A stretch of DNA of 64,000 nt from Dysgonamonadaceae bacterium (lineage in GTDB: Bacteria; Bacteroidota; Bacteroidia; Bacteroidales; Azobacteroidaceae). The stretch spans positions 1 through 64,000 of the forward strand of contig JAISUN010000038.1 of the NCBI GenBank assembly GCA_031272085.1, in the 5' to 3' direction. Made by a program: the position numbers and the translations under genes. A model generated the notes under the pieces. It saw only the letters and a program-made list of their open reading frames with translations, was not told the DNA's origin and made no database searches. Position 1 is the first letter of the stretch. Each line of letters begins with the position of its first letter. Below, in pieces: positions 16,474 to 25,984 of the stretch.

Positions 16474-17266
16474 ATTCAAACTGTCGGATTATGCTTCGCG
16501 GCTTGCCGAAAAATGGCAGGTAACAACGGAAGAAGCCGAATACTTTCTCCGCAATTTTTTTGAACTTGCGAAGAAAGGGCTTGTTTGCGATAAGTCGGTA
16601 GAAATTAAGAATTTAGGTGTCTTTTCATTTTCGGAAAACGGGATAAGTTTCGCTGCCGACAAGGATTTGGCCGACACAATTAATGCGCCCTTCGAGTTTT
16701 TTGAGCCGGTAGAAGTGAAAACTGAAAGCGAACCAATCAAAACGGATGAGCCGGACAAAACAGATGAAACAGAAGCAGATGAAACAGAATATGTTGAGCC
16801 TGAAACAAGCGCAAAAACCGGACAATTCCCGCTAATTTGGTTTTTTATCAGCATTTCGGCGGCTGTGCTGCTGGCCTGCGCCCTCGTTTTTTACACTCCG
16901 ATTGGCGCAAATTTGTTTTCAAAAACGATTTGTGAATTGCCTGAAATTGATTTGCAAAGTCCTGAAATTAAGCCTGACAGCATAATCAAAAACCAAGAAA
17001 CGCCTAAACCATTGCCTGAATCGAAAAAATACAGGATAAAACGCGGCGACCGGCTCACGACAATCGCCCGTCAGGAGTACGGAAACAAGAAATTTTGGGT
17101 TTATATTTTTGAAGAAAACCGCGAAAAAATAAAAGACCCGGACAATCTCGAAATAGGCTTGGAAATCTCAATCCCGCCGGCTGAAAAATACGGCATTTCC
17201 GCTAATGACGCCGCTTCCATAGAAAAAGCAAAAGAATTGGAAAAAAAATTGCTTGAAAGCCGGTAA
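16463..17266 (+). CDS. Membrane-anchored HU-like protein with periplasmic LysM domain
   Basis: The 267-residue protein has three parts. Residues 1-90 are an HU-like DNA-binding fold (SDYASRLAEKWQVTTEEAEYFLRNFFELAKKG; SVEIKNLGVFSFSEN). An acidic linker rich in Thr/Asp/Glu is followed by a transmembrane helix near residues 123-145 (PLIWFFISISAAVLLACALVF). The C-terminal LysM is near residues 190-236 (YRIKRGDRLTTIARQEYGNKKFWVYIFEENR). With the N-terminus inside, the HU part would face DNA and the LysM part would bind peptidoglycan. It ends one base before the convergent mltG gene. Confidence 0.85.
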   Translation: MSDKFKLSDYASRLAEKWQVTTEEAEYFLRNFFELAKKGLVCDKSVEIKNLGVFSFSENGISFAADKDLADTINAPFEFFEPVEVKTESEPIKTDEPDKTDETEADETEYVEPETSAKTGQFPLIWFFISISAAVLLACALVFYTPIGANLFSKTICELPEIDLQSPEIKPDSIIKNQETPKPLPESKKYRIKRGDRLTTIARQEYGNKKFWVYIFEENREKIKDPDNLEIGLEISIPPAEKYGISANDAASIEKAKELEKKLLESR

Positions 17267-18307
17267 CTATCTGATTCCCCGACTGTTAAGCGCCTGCTGG
17301 TAACGTCGGGCGTTGCGGTTATGTTCGGCCAGAGTTACGGCAAAGTTGTGTTGCCCCGAAAAATCCTCTTTTGCAGCCATATACAGATAGTTATGCCGCG
17401 AATAGTTCAAAACCCCGTCGATTCCGGCAGCCGAAGGCACGCGAATAGGGCCGGGCGGCAAACCTGCATATTTATAGGTATTGTAGGGCGAATCGACTTC
17501 CAAATGCGAAAACAGAATACGGCGCAAGGCGAAATCGCCGACGGCAAACTTGACTGTCGGGTCGGCTTGAAGCAGCATTCCCTTCCGTAAACGATTGATA
17601 TACAGCCCGGCAACCATGGGATATTCGGTTTTGGAAGCAGTTTCTTCTTCAACTATCGATGCTAAAATGGAAACTTCTATCGGGCTTAACGACAACGATT
17701 TAGCCTTTTCGAGCCTCGCTTCCGTCCAAAAACGCTCGTATTCGCGCTTCATCCGCTTCAAAAACTGCTCGACCGGAATATTCCAGTAAACCTCGTAAGT
17801 ATTTGGGATAAACATTGCGGTAATTGTTGCGGTATCGAAGCCTAAACTGCTGCAAACCTGACTGTTATCGAGTTCTGCAAGCAGATTTCCGCTGCCGAAC
17901 ATCATTTGGCCGCCTATTTTTTCGGCTAAATCGCTTTTCAAGCGGGCATTATTGAAAGTCAGTTTTACGGGCGACTGGATGCCGTTGCGCATCATCCGGA
18001 CGGCTTGTAAACAGTTCATATTCGGCTCAATATCGTATTTTCCCGTTTTAATGTTTTTGGGATAATTCATTGCTTCGGCCATTTTTTGGAATAGAGCCGG
18101 ATTTTTCAGTTTCGCCTTGTCTTTCAGTTGCAGCATAATGTCGTTAAAATCCTTATTTTCATCAACATAGATGCTTACCGGCTGCGTTATACCGAAAGAC
18201 GGACTCAACAGGTTTTTGTAAATTAATCCCGCCAAAATGAGGATGATAGCCAAAAAAACACAGATTACGGCTATAAAAGCCTTTTTTTTACGTTGTTTGC
18301 GTGTCAT
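17267..18307 (-). CDS. mltG: Endolytic transglycosylase MltG
   Basis: The 346-residue protein has one N-terminal transmembrane helix (AFIAVICVFLAIILILAGLI), a LysM-like segment and the YceG/MltG catalytic domain: ASIVEEET with the catalytic Glu, LQADPTVKFA, and SPYNTYKYAGLPPGPI. It cleaves nascent glycan strands at the inner membrane and helps to set strand length. A near-consensus -7 box (TACCTTCG, 18324-18331) lies upstream. Its length is normal for Bacteroidetes. Confidence 0.93.
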   Translation of the reverse strand: MTRKQRKKKAFIAVICVFLAIILILAGLIYKNLLSPSFGITQPVSIYVDENKDFNDIMLQLKDKAKLKNPALFQKMAEAMNYPKNIKTGKYDIEPNMNCLQAVRMMRNGIQSPVKLTFNNARLKSDLAEKIGGQMMFGSGNLLAELDNSQVCSSLGFDTATITAMFIPNTYEVYWNIPVEQFLKRMKREYERFWTEARLEKAKSLSLSPIEVSILASIVEEETASKTEYPMVAGLYINRLRKGMLLQADPTVKFAVGDFALRRILFSHLEVDSPYNTYKYAGLPPGPIRVPSAAGIDGVLNYSRHNYLYMAAKEDFSGQHNFAVTLAEHNRNARRYQQALNSRGIR

Positions 18308-18375
18308 TGCATTAAAAATTTAGCGAAGGTAAATAAAAAATTTGGAATATTATTCGTTTTTTAAAATATTTTTTC

Positions 18376-18394
18376 TACCTTTGCACCGCATTTG
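18376..18394 (+). promoter_or_regulatory. Promoter of tRNA-Ser with extended stable-RNA block
   Basis: TACCTTTGCACCGCATTTG starts with a perfect -7 box and is identical over 19 nt to the region upstream of tRNA-His at 59419-59437. A TTCG 19 nt upstream of the -7 box may serve as the -33 element. Confidence 0.65.
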
Positions 18395-18440
18395 TGAACG
18401 GCAGGGAAATCCCGAAGTTTTCTCAAATTCAGCATTAACC

Positions 18441-18527
18441 GGAAGTGTGGGTGAGTGGCTGAAACCAACAGTTTGCTAAACTGTCGTACGGGCAACCGTA
18501 CCACGCGTTCGAATCGCGTCGCTTCCG
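18441..18527 (+). tRNA. tRNA-Ser (GCT anticodon)
   Basis: This is an 87-nt class II tRNA. The acceptor stem GGAAGTG pairs with CGCTTCC, the anticodon loop reads TTGCTAA with GCT, the long variable arm is CGTACGGGCAACCGTAC, and the T-arm is ACGCG-TTCGAAT-CGCGT. CCA is not encoded. It reads AGC/AGU codons. Confidence 0.95.
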
Positions 18528-18543
18528 CTCCTTAATTTTAGAG

Positions 18544-18575
18544 TTGAATATTTCGCAAAATATTTTGTATATTTG
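18544..18575 (+). promoter_or_regulatory. Promoter of the TPR-MltF unit
   Basis: TTG (18544-18546), 21 nt spacer, TATATTTG (18568-18575). It overlaps the TTG at 18573 used by the ORF track, so the true start must be the ATG at 18597. Confidence 0.65.
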
Positions 18576-18596
18576 CAGTCTGAATATTACAACTTT

Positions 18597-20786
18597 ATGT
18601 CTATAAATCATCAAGATATACAATCGTATTCCGCCAAAATCAGGGAATCGCTTGAAAACAAAAGGCTTAAACAGACTTTTGCAAGCCTCGATTTCATTTT
18701 GTCGAACGCCAATCAGTGGCAACTGCGCGAACGCCTCGACAATTTAGAAGAAAATTACCGGATGTTGCTCCATTACTGGGCCGAAGGCGTGGAAGACCCG
18801 CAGCGCGACGCTGTTTTCAACGGGCTGTTGCGCTCGGCATGGCAGTTGAGCGACCTCGTTATTTTTCACGCAAAAACGGCAGTTTCATATACAAGTTTTT
18901 ATCAAAACCGCCGCTCGGCCGACCTTTTAAATCCCGAATCTTCGGCTCAACTGCTGGCTTTGCTCGAAGAATTGAGCGACAAAATCACGCTTTCGGAACT
19001 TATCGACAGCAGCGAAACCGACCTGCAAAACCTCCATTCGCTTGAAAAACAGCGGGAAACGGTTGAGGACAAGATTTTTGCCAAAATCCGCGTCAGCAGT
19101 ATTTGGAACGAGGAAGAAAGCAACCTGTGGCATAATGCGCTGAAAAACAATTTGTTACCCCTTACTACCCAATGCCTGATAATTTCGGCTCTGACGCTAA
19201 ACCTTGAAGAACTTTTTGACGAACGCAAGACCCTGCTTCTGTTGGAAGCGGCTGAAAATGAGGAAGAAGAAATACGCCAGCGGGCAATTACCGGAATCTT
19301 GCTGTTCATCCGCCGTTACGAAAAGCGGCTGCATCTTTGCCCCGAAATTTCCGCCCGCCTTGCTTATTTTGCCGAAAACGCCGATTTCATCAAGAGTTTC
19401 AAGAATATTATCCTGCAATTTATCCTTTGTCGCGAAACGGAAAAAATCACTCAAATAATGAACGACGAAGTGATGCCGCAAATAAAAAAAATAGGCCCGA
19501 AAATTAAATGGGATAAACTGCTGCTTGAAACCGATTTCGAGGACAAAAACCCTGAATGGCAGGAAATTATAGAAGAGGCCGGACTTGGCGACCGCCTGCG
19601 GCAGTTTTCGGAATTGCAGTTGGAAGGCGCCGACGTGATGCACTCATCTTTTATCCATCTCAAACATTATCAGTTCTTTAACGAACTTGGCCACTGGTTC
19701 GTCCCCTTTACACGTCGGAGCGACCACCGCGAAAATGAGATGAAAGGCGGAATTGTCGAAATTCTTCTCGAATCGGCGATGCTTTGCAATTCAGATAAAT
19801 ATTCGTTCTATTACAGCATTTTACAGATGCCGGAAGATTACCGCAAGTTTGTTTTGGGTCAGTTTTCTTCCGAAACGGCCGCCATCAAAGAAATGATTAA
19901 GGACGAACTGCCGCAGGGAGGCGACAAAATTCATCCGGCTGCCCGGCAGTATATCCAGGATTTGTACCGCTTTTACAAACTTCATCCCGACAGGGGCGCT
20001 TACGAAGATATTTTCGCGGCAAAGCCCGATTTCTATTTCATAGAAGGCATAAGCCGCTTCATTCCCGAAGCCGACCGGCAAACGATTGGCGAGTATTATT
20101 TCGGGCGGAATTATTTCGTAGAAGCAAACCGGATTTTTACCGCTTTGCCTGCTTATAAACAGGGCGATGAAACGCTTTTCCAGAAAAACGGATACTGCCT
20201 TCAAATGCAGGGAAAACTCGAAGAAGCATTGCAGGATTATCTGAAAGCCGAACTTATCAATTCCAATAACTCGTGGACTATCAAAAAGATAGCGCACTGT
20301 TACCGCCTCTTGAAGCAGTCTGCCGACGCTCTGGAATATTACCGCAAAGCCGAGCGGCTTTCGCCCGATAATACGGCTCTGCTGTTGAATATTGGGCATT
20401 GCCATCTCGAACTGAAAGATTATCCCGAAGCCTTAAAAACCTATTTCAAAGCCGAATATCTGCTCAAGGACAAGCAAAAAGCGTGGCGGCCGATTGCGTG
20501 GTGCTATTTCCTGACCGGAAAACTTTCGGAAGCAATAGACTATTATAATAAAATATTGGAAATCAATCCCATACATATTGATTACCTGAACGCAGGACAC
20601 GCTCTGCTCGCAAGCGGAAAAATTGGTCAATCGCTCCAAATGTACCGGAAATGCCTCGAATTGCAGGAAAATTCAATCGAAAAATTTACGGAAATCTTTA
20701 CCGCCGACGTTCCGGACTTGCTTTCCGCCGGCGTCAGCGAAAAAATATTAACTTTTATTCCCGACAGTATGCTTTATGAAACCTAA
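18597..20786 (+). CDS. Large TPR-repeat protein
   Basis: The 729-residue soluble protein starts at MSINHQDIQSY. The first 500 residues are helical and I do not recognise a family. The C-terminal third holds clear tetratricopeptide repeats: YCLQMQGKLEEALQDYLKAELI, HCYRLLKQSADALEYYRKAERL, HCHLELKDYPEALKTYFKAEYL, WCYFLTGKLSEAIDYYNKILEI. TPRs bind protein partners, so a scaffold role is likely. No signal peptide is present. It overlaps the next gene, an MltF-like enzyme, by 11 nt. Confidence 0.8.
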   Translation: MSINHQDIQSYSAKIRESLENKRLKQTFASLDFILSNANQWQLRERLDNLEENYRMLLHYWAEGVEDPQRDAVFNGLLRSAWQLSDLVIFHAKTAVSYTSFYQNRRSADLLNPESSAQLLALLEELSDKITLSELIDSSETDLQNLHSLEKQRETVEDKIFAKIRVSSIWNEEESNLWHNALKNNLLPLTTQCLIISALTLNLEELFDERKTLLLLEAAENEEEEIRQRAITGILLFIRRYEKRLHLCPEISARLAYFAENADFIKSFKNIILQFILCRETEKITQIMNDEVMPQIKKIGPKIKWDKLLLETDFEDKNPEWQEIIEEAGLGDRLRQFSELQLEGADVMHSSFIHLKHYQFFNELGHWFVPFTRRSDHRENEMKGGIVEILLESAMLCNSDKYSFYYSILQMPEDYRKFVLGQFSSETAAIKEMIKDELPQGGDKIHPAARQYIQDLYRFYKLHPDRGAYEDIFAAKPDFYFIEGISRFIPEADRQTIGEYYFGRNYFVEANRIFTALPAYKQGDETLFQKNGYCLQMQGKLEEALQDYLKAELINSNNSWTIKKIAHCYRLLKQSADALEYYRKAERLSPDNTALLLNIGHCHLELKDYPEALKTYFKAEYLLKDKQKAWRPIAWCYFLTGKLSEAIDYYNKILEINPIHIDYLNAGHALLASGKIGQSLQMYRKCLELQENSIEKFTEIFTADVPDLLSAGVSEKILTFIPDSMLYET

Positions 20787-22155
20787 ATTTTTACCGCTCG
20801 CAATGGCTGCCTGCCTGTTGCTCGCATCCTCGTGCCGGAAAACCGAAAAATCGCAAGATGAAAACGACTTCCAAAAGATTTTGGAAACAGGCGAAATAAA
20901 CGTGCTGACGATGTCCGGCTCAATGTCGTATTTCATTTATAAAGGCGAAGAAAGAGGTTACGAATACGAAATCCTGAAAAGTTTTGCCGACAGTTACGGC
21001 CTGAAAATCAACATAAAACTTGCCGAAAATGAAACAAAACTTGCCGAAATGCTCGACGAAAAAGAGGGCGACCTCGTGGCTTACAACATTCCGGTAACTA
21101 ACGAAGGCAAGGAACATTATCTCTATTGCGGTCAGGAAGCGGTAAACGAGATGGTTTTGGTTCAGCGCTCCAATCGAGGCGATACAATCCTGAAAGATGT
21201 TACCGAACTGATAGGAAAAGATGTTTGGTCGATAGATAACAGTAAGTATTTCAACCGGATACACAATTTGAACGACGAAGTAGGCGGAGGAATCAACATC
21301 CACACCATCGAGGAAGATTCCATAACAGTAGAAGACCTGATAGAAATGGTTTCAAAGGGGCAAATCCCTTATACAGTGAGCGATGCGGATATGGCAAAAC
21401 TCAACCGCACTTATTACCGCAACATTGATATTTCGTTGGTCGTAGGTCATCCTCAACGCTCGTCGTGGGCTGTCCGCAAGTCAAATCCGGCTCTGGCGGA
21501 GGCAATCAATATCTGGTTTCAGGAAAATATCAGCAAACCGGCTTACAAACAAATCAACAAGCGGTATTTCGAGATGAGCAAGATGCCCGGCGACGAACCC
21601 GCTCCAATACTTGGAAAGGGGCAAATTTCGCCTTTCGATGCGCTGTTCCGGAAATATGCCCGCACCGTCCCGGTCGATTGGCGGCTGATGGCTTCAATAG
21701 CCTATCAGGAATCGAAATTCCACACCAATTTGGTTTCGTGGGCGGGGGCTTCGGGAGTGATGGGGCTTATGCCGAAAACCGCATCATCGCTGGGATTGAG
21801 CGCTGACAGCATCTTCAATCCCGACGACAATATCCGCATTGCCGCCCAATTAATCCGCCGCTTGAACAAGATTTTCAATTCGATAGACGACGAACCGGAG
21901 CGGATAAAATTCATCCTTGCCGCTTACAATGCCGGTTCCGGACACGTTGCCGACGCACGCGCCCTCGCCGAAAAATACGGAAGCAATCCCAATAACTGGG
22001 CGGAAGTTGAGGAATTTCTGAAACTGAAAAGCCTGCCGGAATATTACAGCGACCCGGTTTGCAAATCGGGCTATCTGCGCGGAACAGAGACGCTTAACTA
22101 TGTTCGCAGCGTTGGCGAGCGTTATGCTTATTATTGCGGCAAAGTGAAAGAATGA
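20776..22155 (+). CDS. MltF-like membrane-bound lytic transglycosylase lipoprotein
   Basis: The 459-residue protein has a lipoprotein signal (MAACLLLASSCRK). A SBP_bac_3-like solute-binding domain covers residues about 35-270 (GEINVLTMSGSMSYFIYKGEERGYEYEI). A C-terminal SLT lysozyme-like domain has the catalytic Glu in MASIAYQESKF, then SWAGASGVMGLMPKTA and AAYNAGSGHV. This is the MltF layout: peptidoglycan cleavage with 1,6-anhydro product formation, tuned by the binding domain. The 3' end overlaps the convergent symporter gene by 62 nt. Confidence 0.9.
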   Translation: MKPKFLPLAMAACLLLASSCRKTEKSQDENDFQKILETGEINVLTMSGSMSYFIYKGEERGYEYEILKSFADSYGLKINIKLAENETKLAEMLDEKEGDLVAYNIPVTNEGKEHYLYCGQEAVNEMVLVQRSNRGDTILKDVTELIGKDVWSIDNSKYFNRIHNLNDEVGGGINIHTIEEDSITVEDLIEMVSKGQIPYTVSDADMAKLNRTYYRNIDISLVVGHPQRSSWAVRKSNPALAEAINIWFQENISKPAYKQINKRYFEMSKMPGDEPAPILGKGQISPFDALFRKYARTVPVDWRLMASIAYQESKFHTNLVSWAGASGVMGLMPKTASSLGLSADSIFNPDDNIRIAAQLIRRLNKIFNSIDDEPERIKFILAAYNAGSGHVADARALAEKYGSNPNNWAEVEEFLKLKSLPEYYSDPVCKSGYLRGTETLNYVRSVGERYAYYCGKVKE

Positions 22156-23671
22156 CAATAGCCGCAACCGACAGCGGCAGCGAAAAAACTATCGGGTCGA
22201 TGGCGTACCATGGATAAACGTCAATCAGAACATCGCGGCCGAACAAGGCTTTGCAAATTCCGAGCGGAGCGGCCTCGGCTCGATGCAGGAAAGCCATTGC
22301 AAAAATGCTTGTCAGTGCGCCTGTCCAAAGGCTTGCAAGTGCGGCTGTACGAGTCGCCCGTTTCCAATACAGCGAACAGAAATATGCCGGAAGGAAAGTT
22401 GCTGCGCAAATGCCCATAAACAGCGCGGTTCCGCGAGCGATAATATTTGCGCTCAAAGTATAGCAGATTATATAACTGAATATTATTGAGCAGGTTACGC
22501 CAAAGCGAACTCCGATTGTCGATTTCTTGTCGCGCTTACGCCCCAAAGTCGGGAAAATATCGACGCCGAAAGCCGCTCCCATAGTGTGGAAATGCGAACT
22601 CAAAGTGGACATGCTCGCCGAAAGTATGCAGAGCATAAAAACGGCGCTGAACCAGCTCGGCAAGGCGCGGCTGATGAAAAGCGGAATTATCTTGTCCAAA
22701 TCGTTTATCATTTGCGAGGCGAGAACCCCGTCGTTTTTCAGGAAATAGAGGTTTGTCAGCGGGCCGATATGGTAAACCGTGCCTACCGTAAAGAAGATAA
22801 AAAGGCATCCAATCAGGATTCCGCGGTTTATCTGCTTTGAACTTTCGACCATCATAAACCGCACCGCAAGTTGAGGTTGCGCCAAACAGCCGATTCCGAC
22901 GCCAAGAATGAGCGAAGTTACCAGCGTAAACCATTGAGGCGAAGCCATTTTCGGCATTGCCGTCCAACCCTGATGACCGAGCGCGGCGTATTTTTCGGGA
23001 ACCATTGAAGCGATTGCGGTCAGTTGGCGGTTTCCTTCCGCAAATCCGAATCCCATTGTGTGATAAAACCAGACGAGCAGGAATCCCATACTCAAAAACA
23101 TTATAACTGCCTGTAAAGCATCGGTATAGAGAACACCTTTTATTCCGCCCGAAATAACGTATCCAGCCACGATAAGGGTGAAAATCAGCAGCGCAAAATC
23201 GTAATTGATATTGAACATTTCTTCGAGAAACACTGCGCCTCCCTTCATCACAACAGCGGCGTAGAGTGGCATTCCAAGAAAAATGAGCGCGGCTACGAAT
23301 TTTTGAACCGCCGTTGAACCGTAATGCAGTCCCAGCAGTTGCGAAAAAGTATGGGCATTATGTTGCGCTCCGAGTTTGCGGGTGCGTTTGCCGAAGAAAA
23401 TGAAAGCGACAACCACGCCGACTAACATATTCAGCAGGCAAAGCCACTGGATTCCCATTCCGAAAGTTGCGGCAAATCCGCCGAAACCGACTATCGCAGA
23501 GGTGGATATAAATGTCGCCCCGTAAGAAAGCGCCATCACGAAAGGGTTTGTTTTTCGTCCGCCAAGCAAAAAATCGGTAGAATCTTTGGTTCTGCGGTAG
23601 CCGAGATAACCCAGCCACACCACGAAGAAAATGTAAATTATGACAATAACGCCGAGGGTAAGGGTACTCAT
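22094..23671 (-). CDS. Sodium:solute symporter (SSS family)
   Basis: The 525-residue protein has about 13 transmembrane segments and typical SSS blocks: DFLLGGRKTNPFVMALSYGATFISTSAIVGFGG near the N-terminus, YVISGGIKGVLYTDALQAVIMF, and CILSASMSTLSSHFHTMGAAF. It couples uptake of an organic solute to sodium. Placed downstream of the xylan enzymes, it could import a released sugar or uronic acid, but a terminator separates it from GH43, so this is inference. It starts within the stop of a 40-residue accessory protein. Confidence 0.85.
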   Translation of the reverse strand: MSTLTLGVIVIIYIFFVVWLGYLGYRRTKDSTDFLLGGRKTNPFVMALSYGATFISTSAIVGFGGFAATFGMGIQWLCLLNMLVGVVVAFIFFGKRTRKLGAQHNAHTFSQLLGLHYGSTAVQKFVAALIFLGMPLYAAVVMKGGAVFLEEMFNINYDFALLIFTLIVAGYVISGGIKGVLYTDALQAVIMFLSMGFLLVWFYHTMGFGFAEGNRQLTAIASMVPEKYAALGHQGWTAMPKMASPQWFTLVTSLILGVGIGCLAQPQLAVRFMMVESSKQINRGILIGCLFIFFTVGTVYHIGPLTNLYFLKNDGVLASQMINDLDKIIPLFISRALPSWFSAVFMLCILSASMSTLSSHFHTMGAAFGVDIFPTLGRKRDKKSTIGVRFGVTCSIIFSYIICYTLSANIIARGTALFMGICAATFLPAYFCSLYWKRATRTAALASLWTGALTSIFAMAFLHRAEAAPLGICKALFGRDVLIDVYPWYAIDPIVFSLPLSVAAIVILSLCRNNKHNARQRCEHS

Positions 23672-23790
23672 TGCTGCTCCTCCTCGTCATTTTCGTTCCA
23701 CTTCACTATTCCGTAAATAACGGAAAAAATCAAACAGCCCGCCATTAAGAGGTAGGCAATGTAAATTCCGGGGTCGTTGATGCCAAACAT
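23668..23790 (-). CDS. Symporter small accessory protein (40 aa)
   Basis: This frame is absent from the supplied ORF track. It encodes MFGINDPGIYIAYLLMAGCL... and ends in KWNENDEEEQQ, with one transmembrane helix and a charged tail. Its TGA overlaps the ATG of the SSS symporter (ATGA), so the two are translationally coupled. Short single-helix proteins with the GI(N)DPG.YIAY start occur directly before SSS symporters in other bacteria and are named symporter small accessory proteins. The role is likely assembly or regulation of the transporter. Confidence 0.85.
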   Translation of the reverse strand: MFGINDPGIYIAYLLMAGCLIFSVIYGIVKWNENDEEEQQ

Positions 23791-23822
23791 TTAAAAAGAG
23801 TATAAGTTATTAAGTAATAACG

Positions 23823-23850
23823 AAAAAAGAGGCGGTTTATTGTCCGCCTC
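23823..23850 (-). terminator. Rho-independent terminator at the end of the xylan operon
   Basis: On the minus strand GAGGCGG pairs with CCGCCTC around a short loop that contains the GH43 stop codon, followed by TTTTTT. It would separate GH43 from the symporter pair, at least partly. Confidence 0.65.
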
Positions 23851-24805
23851 CATTAATTGTTTGTATTGAGCCGTCGGCATCGTATTTCAGTTCGGCCACT
23901 TTCAGGCTTCGCAACCAGGTTTTGCCGCCGGAAGGCACGCAGTCGTGGTGGAAAAGATACCATTTCCCCTTAAATTCGACGATTGCGTGGTGGGTAGTCC
24001 AGCCGACAACCGGAGTCAGGATTACGCCCTGATAAGTGAATGGCCCGTAGGGATTGTCGCCCGTGGCATAGCAAAGCAGGTGAGTATCGCCGGTCGAGTA
24101 GGAAAAATAATATTTTCCGAGGTATTTATGAATCCACGAGGCTTCAAAGAAGCGTTTTTCTGTATCGCCTGCTGTGAGCGGTTTTCCGTCTTTTCCGAGA
24201 ATTACGACAGGGCGGGGTTCTTCGGCAAATTGCAGCATATCGGCGCTCAAACGAACTACCCGCGAGGGCAGCGCAGGCTCGTTGTCGGCAGGAAAAGCCG
24301 CGCTTTCGAGCGCTTTATTATCGCGGTAACGCTGCAACTGTCCGCCCCAAAGGCCTCCGAAATACATATAAAAATTGCCGCCGTCGTCGAGAATGGCGGG
24401 GTCGATACTGTAACTTCCGCGAATGGGGTCGGGTTGCGGGATAAAAGGCCCTTCGGGACGGTCTGCGATGGCCACTCCGATTCGGAAAATATCCGTTTTG
24501 TCCTTCAAGGGGAAATACATATAATATTTGCCGTTTTTGAAGGCTACATCGCAATCCCAGAGTTGGCGGCCTGCCCATGGAATGTTTTTCACTTCGAGGA
24601 CTTTGCCGTGGTCGGTAACAACGCCGTTTTCAACGTCGTCGAGCGAGAAAACGTGGTAATCGCACATATCGAAATGGTCGCCGTTGTCGTTTTCCGGAAT
24701 GCCGCTTTCGCGGTCGTGCGAAGGGTAAATGTAAAGCCTGTCGCCGAAAACGTGAACGGCGGGGTCGGCCATATAATCGTCGGGAACTAAATAACGCATT
24801 TTCAT
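23837..24805 (-). CDS. Glycoside hydrolase family 43 enzyme (xylosidase/arabinofuranosidase type)
   Basis: The 322-residue five-bladed propeller domain stands alone. The general base Asp is in [11 protein letters not shown], the pKa-modulating Asp is in [10 protein letters not shown] and the acid Glu is in [19 protein letters not shown]. It has no signal peptide, so it probably acts in the cytoplasm or periplasm on xylo-oligosaccharides brought in by the transporters. Its start overlaps the GH10 stop (ATGA). Family 43 contains both beta-xylosidases and arabinofuranosidases; the exact activity cannot be settled here. Confidence 0.88.
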   Translation of the reverse strand: MKMRYLVPDDYMADPAVHVFGDRLYIYPSHDRESGIPENDNGDHFDMCDYHVFSLDDVENGVVTDHGKVLEVKNIPWAGRQLWDCDVAFKNGKYYMYFPLKDKTDIFRIGVAIADRPEGPFIPQPDPIRGSYSIDPAILDDGGNFYMYFGGLWGGQLQRYRDNKALESAAFPADNEPALPSRVVRLSADMLQFAEEPRPVVILGKDGKPLTAGDTEKRFFEASWIHKYLGKYYFSYSTGDTHLLCYATGDNPYGPFTYQGVILTPVVGWTTHHAIVEFKGKWYLFHHDCVPSGGKTWLRSLKVAELKYDADGSIQTINGGGQ

Positions 24806-25956
24806 TTATTTTCGGGTTTATTTTCAGTTGCTAAATTAATTATCTTTGCCACAATGGGTTTTGCCTGATAATTGCGGTCGAAAAGCAGCGGATAGTTTGT
24901 CCGTCCGGGAATCGGCCAGTTGTTGAGCCACGAGTTGGCGTCGCTGATTCCCCAGAGCGTAACGCGGCTTATTTTGTCGCTGTGTTTCAGGAAGATGCGG
25001 AAAAAGTCGAGATAGCGGTTTTCCCAAGCCGTTTCTACCTCGGCGGGCAAGCCTTCGGTGTAAGGATTCATTTCTTTTTGATACTCAAAACTTGTCTGGA
25101 CATCGGCTCCCACGTCGGGTCGCGGATTGGGCAGCACGCTCAAATCGAGTTCGGTAATCATCACTTTTACGCCCGTTTCGGCAAAAGCGAGGAGGCTCTT
25201 TTCAAAAGCCTCTACCGGCGGAAATTCCATTCCCTGATGTCCCTGCATTCCTACTGCGTCGATGTGTATTCCGGCTTCTTTCAGCGAATTAACCAATTTT
25301 ACCACAGCATCGCGCTTGCCCGGATTCGACATCGAATAATCATTGTAGTAGAGTTCTGCGTCGGGGTCGGCTTCGTGAGCAAACTGGAAGGCGAGTTTGA
25401 TGAAATCTTCGCCGATGATTTTGTAAAATTTGCTTTCGCGCCACGAGCCGTCGTCGAGGATGGCTTCGTTCACAACATCCCAACCATGGATTTTGCCCTT
25501 GAAATGCGAAACTACGGTTGTGATGTGGTTTTTCATACGTTCAATCATTACCTCGCGGGACACGTCCTTGCCTTTGTCGTCGGTAAAAAACCAGGCCGGA
25601 GCCTGCGAGTGCCATACAAGGCAATGTCCGGTAACGGTAATTCCGTTTTGAATTCCGAAATTCACGAAACGGTCGGCCTCGTCGAAGAAAAATTTGCCTT
25701 CTTCGGGCTGCAAATACATGCTTTTCATGCAGTTTTCGGCCACTATCGCATTGAAATGCCGTTTTACGACGGCCTCGGCTAAAGAATCGCCTCCGCTGAA
25801 CTGGCTGACATTGAGCGCAGTACCTATCAGGAAGCGGCTACCCAGAGCGTCTTTCAATCCCGGCTCTGCGGCGGCGGGCTTGGTGTTGGAACAGGCTGCA
25901 AATGCGGCTGTTGCGGCGCAAACGAGCAGCAAGTTTCTAAATAATTTTTTGTTCAT
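24802..25956 (-). CDS. GH10 endo-beta-1,4-xylanase lipoprotein
   Basis: The 384-residue protein has a lipoprotein signal (TAAFAACSN, Cys about residue 22) and a full GH10 barrel: [13 protein letters not shown], the acid/base Glu in [17 protein letters not shown], the nucleophile Glu in [10 protein letters not shown], and [11 protein letters not shown]. It cuts the xylan backbone at the cell surface or in the periplasm. It sits between the GPH transporter and GH43 in one operon and is the key evidence that the locus targets xylan. Confidence 0.95.
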   Translation of the reverse strand: MNKKLFRNLLLVCAATAAFAACSNTKPAAAEPGLKDALGSRFLIGTALNVSQFSGGDSLAEAVVKRHFNAIVAENCMKSMYLQPEEGKFFFDEADRFVNFGIQNGITVTGHCLVWHSQAPAWFFTDDKGKDVSREVMIERMKNHITTVVSHFKGKIHGWDVVNEAILDDGSWRESKFYKIIGEDFIKLAFQFAHEADPDAELYYNDYSMSNPGKRDAVVKLVNSLKEAGIHIDAVGMQGHQGMEFPPVEAFEKSLLAFAETGVKVMITELDLSVLPNPRPDVGADVQTSFEYQKEMNPYTEGLPAEVETAWENRYLDFFRIFLKHSDKISRVTLWGISDANSWLNNWPIPGRTNYPLLFDRNYQAKPIVAKIINLATENKPENK

Positions 25957-25984
25957 ATTGATAAATTTTTGTTAAATAATTTCA

